NCBI GenBank assembly: GCA_023427925.1
Contig: JAEYZS010000181.1
Location: forward strand, 1 to 6,840
Length of the DNA stretch: 6,840 nucleotides
Direction: 5' to 3'
Origin: Pseudomonadota bacterium
Lineage (GTDB): Bacteria; Bdellovibrionota; Bdellovibrionia; Bdellovibrionales; JAEYZS01
Shown here: positions 4,953 through 6,840 of the stretch, in pieces
Layout of the letters: each line of letters begins with the position of its first letter
Numbering within the stretch: position 1 is the stretch's first letter
The notes under the pieces: model-generated
The model's database searches: none
Seen by the model: only the letters and a program-made list of their open reading frames with translations
What the model was told of the DNA's origin: nothing
Made by a program: the position numbers and the translations under genes

Positions 4953-6701
4953 CTACTGGGCCAATCCGACACCGATATCACGAGGGTCAGAGACGGCATT
5001 AAAAATATTATTCTCTTTTGACACCGCCATAACGCTGCAATTGTTTGGTTTAATATCGACATTGTATCCGAGGTCTTGTAAACCCTTTAATACCGAGGGG
5101 CGTGGGCCTGGTGGATCAATGAAAAGAGTATCGGGTCTCCACTGATGATGGTAACGAATCAATGACACTGAATCTTTTAGCGAGAGTCCGAACTCAATAT
5201 AATTTAAAATCACTTGAGCCACACAACTGATAATGCGAGTTCCTCCGGGTGCGCCTAAAGAAAGTACGGCTTCTTCGTCTTTGACTAGAAGGGTAGGCGA
5301 CATGCTACTAAGTGGGGTTTTCTGCGGTTCGATCGCATTGAGGGTTTTATCATCTTTCTTTACGCCCACGGCACCAAACAAATTAGCTACGCCATCTCGA
5401 ATTGAAAAATCATCCATCTCATTGTTCATAAGGATCCCAGTTCCGGGTACGACAACGCCTGCTCCGAACCAACCGTTTATCGTTTGCGTTGTGCTTACTG
5501 CATTTCCATCTTTATCCATTATAGAGATATGGGTCGTTTCGGGTGATTCGTTATCTGAAAAGTCGCCAGCAAGGACTTCATCTGATTTTTTTGCTCGATC
5601 AAACGAGAGGCTTTGTCTGCGTTTACGAATATAATCAGCAGAAATAAGTTCTCTCGTAGGCACTTTCACAAAATCAGGGTCTCCTAAGTGTGAGGCACGA
5701 TCTGCAAAGGCATGCTGTAGTGCCGAGGCTGCAAGATGAATGGATTCTTTAGAAAGCAGTCCTTTTTCTTTTAAGCTGTCGTTTTCTAAAAAGTTTAAAA
5801 ATTGAATAACGTGAATTCCACCCGAGCTTGGGGGAGGCATGGAGATAATTTCAAAACCTTTAAACGATCCTTTTACAGGCTCTCTCCATTTGACTTTGTA
5901 CGATGCGAGGTCTTTTTGCGAAATAAGGCCTTTTGATTTTTTAAAATAATTTACTATTTTTTTAGAGGTGTCTCCTCGATAGAACTCATTGCTTCCGTTT
6001 TTTGCGATTTTTCTTAGCGTTTGAGCTAAATCTTTTTGAATTAAAATATGTCCCTGAGGTAAAGGCTGACCTTTTTCATCTAAAAAGATTTTTCGGGCCT
6101 CGGGGTCGTTATTTAAAGTCTCGGCTCTGTAGGTCAAAGCTCTGTGGAGTGTAGAGTAGATCGGAAATCCTTTTTCCGCTAGATCAATGGCAGGTTGCAT
6201 GACCTTCTCAAGAGGGAGTGATCCGAACTTTTTATGTATTTCGATAAGTCCTGCAATCAAACCTGGTGTTGCAGAGGCTAAAGGCCCATTCTGAGAAAGA
6301 CGAGTTTTGGCTTCACCTTTTTGTACATACATGTTGCTAGAGGCTTTGAGAGGAGCTCTTTCTCTAAAATCAATGGCGTAAGTTTTGCCATCTTTTTGTC
6401 TATATATCATGAATCCTCCGCCGCCTATACCCGTGGATTGAGGGCGTTCAACAGAGACGACAAAGGAAGCTGCGATCGCAGCATCGATAGCATTGCCACC
6501 ACTTTTGAACATTTCTTCTGCGGCAAAACTAGAATATTTCCCTTGGGTCGAAATGCCATAATGACGGCCTTTGTTTGGGAAGGTCTGAGTTTGATGAGAA
6601 GCATTCTCTGAAACTATAACGGGAGAAGTCTGACAGCTTATAATAACAAATGACGTAATAAAGAAAGTCATGAGTCGGGGGAGTAACTGAATGTTTATCA
6701 T
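4953..6701 (-). CDS. ggt: Gamma-glutamyltransferase, probable lipoprotein (glutathione hydrolase)
   Basis: A 582-residue Ntn-hydrolase that cleaves or transfers the gamma-glutamyl group of glutathione and related compounds outside the cytoplasm. The precursor cuts itself before Thr389 (ETTHIS, 388-393), giving a large subunit and a 194-residue small subunit that bears the nucleophile. Other family residues are visible: GGNAIDAAIAA at 68-78, STGIGGGGFMIY at 89-100, the substrate-binding Arg113 in DFRERAP, PPPSSGGIH at 289-297, NNEMDDFS at 426-433, the PLSSMSPT loop (S465, S466) and APGGTR (G486, G487). The N-terminus is a signal peptide ending in IISC, a lipobox with Cys23, and Gln at +2 suggests outer-membrane sorting; classical E. 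coli Ggt is soluble and periplasmic. The ATG at 6701 has AAGGA 5 nt upstream. It lies 69 bp before the AbgT-family gene on the same strand. All catalytic blocks are intact. Confidence 0.96.
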   Translation of the reverse strand: MINIQLLPRLMTFFITSFVIISCQTSPVIVSENASHQTQTFPNKGRHYGISTQGKYSSFAAEEMFKSGGNAIDAAIAASFVVSVERPQSTGIGGGGFMIYRQKDGKTYAIDFRERAPLKASSNMYVQKGEAKTRLSQNGPLASATPGLIAGLIEIHKKFGSLPLEKVMQPAIDLAEKGFPIYSTLHRALTYRAETLNNDPEARKIFLDEKGQPLPQGHILIQKDLAQTLRKIAKNGSNEFYRGDTSKKIVNYFKKSKGLISQKDLASYKVKWREPVKGSFKGFEIISMPPPSSGGIHVIQFLNFLENDSLKEKGLLSKESIHLAASALQHAFADRASHLGDPDFVKVPTRELISADYIRKRRQSLSFDRAKKSDEVLAGDFSDNESPETTHISIMDKDGNAVSTTQTINGWFGAGVVVPGTGILMNNEMDDFSIRDGVANLFGAVGVKKDDKTLNAIEPQKTPLSSMSPTLLVKDEEAVLSLGAPGGTRIISCVAQVILNYIEFGLSLKDSVSLIRYHHQWRPDTLFIDPPGPRPSVLKGLQDLGYNVDIKPNNCSVMAVSKENNIFNAVSDPRDIGVGLAQ

Positions 6702-6706
6702 ATGAA

Positions 6707-6733
6707 TCCTTTCCTTAGTCTGGCTTTTTTATA
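6707..6733 (-). promoter_or_regulatory. Candidate -10 box and Shine-Dalgarno site for ggt
   Basis: On the minus strand a TATAAA (6728-6733) lies about 20 nt before AAGGA (6707-6711), which is 5 nt from the ggt ATG. The spacing suits a short leader starting near 6721. No good -35 box is found 16-18 bp upstream; that interval is instead occupied by the inverted repeat at 6735-6754, which suggests a regulated promoter. The ribosome site is solid, the promoter tentative. Confidence 0.4.
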
Positions 6734-6734
6734 C

Positions 6735-6754
6735 AATCAAATTATTCTTTGATT
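6735..6754. promoter_or_regulatory. Inverted repeat (possible operator) in the ggt divergent promoter region
   Basis: AATCAAA (6735-6741) and TTTGATT (6748-6754) form a perfect 7-bp inverted repeat with a 6-bp centre. It lies between the candidate ggt -10 box and its expected -35 position, and 31 bp before the divergent gene's start. Its 20-bp size and placement fit a dimeric repressor or activator site, but the DNA is AT-rich and a chance match is possible. Confidence 0.35.
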
Positions 6755-6785
6755 TGAATGTTTTGTTTCGCAAAAATAGATAACT

Positions 6786-6840
6786 ATGAAAGCATACAAA
6801 TTGATTCTAGTTTTTGCAGTTATTATTTTCTCCATAGTGG
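6786..6840 (+). CDS. Start of a divergent gene, signal-peptide-like N-terminus (partial)
   Basis: From the ATG at 6786 the frame runs open to the window edge, giving 18 residues: MKAYK followed by an unbroken hydrophobic stretch (LILVFAVIIFSIV). A short lysine-containing head before a hydrophobic core is typical of a Sec signal peptide or N-terminal membrane anchor, so the product is probably exported or membrane-bound. No Shine-Dalgarno sequence is obvious upstream, only an A-rich stretch. The gene diverges from ggt across 84 bp and could share its control region. Nothing more can be said about function from 55 bases. Confidence 0.45.
   Translation, partial: MKAYKLILVFAVIIFSIV

Noticed and set aside
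4932..4953. Six-T run directly after the ggt stop as an intrinsic terminator.
   Set aside because: Only a GGCC core precedes it; no stable stem can be drawn before the T-run.
1..6840. Defence system, phage, transposon, CRISPR or integron content.
   Set aside because: No relevant protein motifs, terminal repeats, regularly spaced repeats or recombination sites; all genes match housekeeping or envelope families.

Overview
The window looks like chromosomal core-type DNA from a low-to-mid GC Gram-negative bacterium. The Gram-negative call rests on an apparent outer-membrane-type lipoprotein gamma-glutamyltransferase, a type II NADH dehydrogenase and a DUF3011-like exported protein. A relative of Bdellovibrio (Bdellovibrionota) would fit the gene mix and composition, but this is inference; no marker gene here fixes the taxon. 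Coding density is very high: the longest gene-free gap is about 100 bp. I see no tRNA, rRNA, CRISPR array, insertion sequence or phage gene.

Layout, left to right. (1) 1-907, minus: a membrane permease of the AI-2E family, cut by the window edge at its C-terminus. (2) 904-2172, minus: a type II NADH:quinone oxidoreductase (NDH-2). It overlaps the permease start by an ATGA, so the two are probably translationally coupled. A strong 15-bp hairpin surrounds the NDH-2 start codon. (3) 2225-2698, minus: a small secreted Pro/Arg-rich protein with a four-cysteine C-terminal domain resembling DUF3011. (4) 2803-3291, plus: a Cys-type glutathione/thioredoxin peroxidase, divergent from gene 3. (5) 3318-4883, minus: an AbgT-family transporter (p-aminobenzoyl-glutamate importer or antimetabolite exporter), convergent with the peroxidase across 26 bp. 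(6) 4953-6701, minus: gamma-glutamyltransferase with a lipobox. (7) 6786 onward, plus: the first 18 codons of a divergent gene with a signal-peptide-like start.

Functionally there is a loose redox and glutathione theme: NDH-2 recycles NADH, the peroxidase removes hydroperoxides, and the transferase cleaves gamma-glutamyl compounds outside the cytoplasm. The transferase next to AbgT could form a small salvage pair, trimming gamma-glutamyl tails from folate breakdown products before uptake of the p-aminobenzoyl-glutamate core; this is a hypothesis. I do not see a convincing new multi-gene system. The most interesting leftovers are the hairpin around the NDH-2 start, the lipoprotein form of the transferase, the DUF3011-like repeat protein, and inverted repeats at promoter positions.
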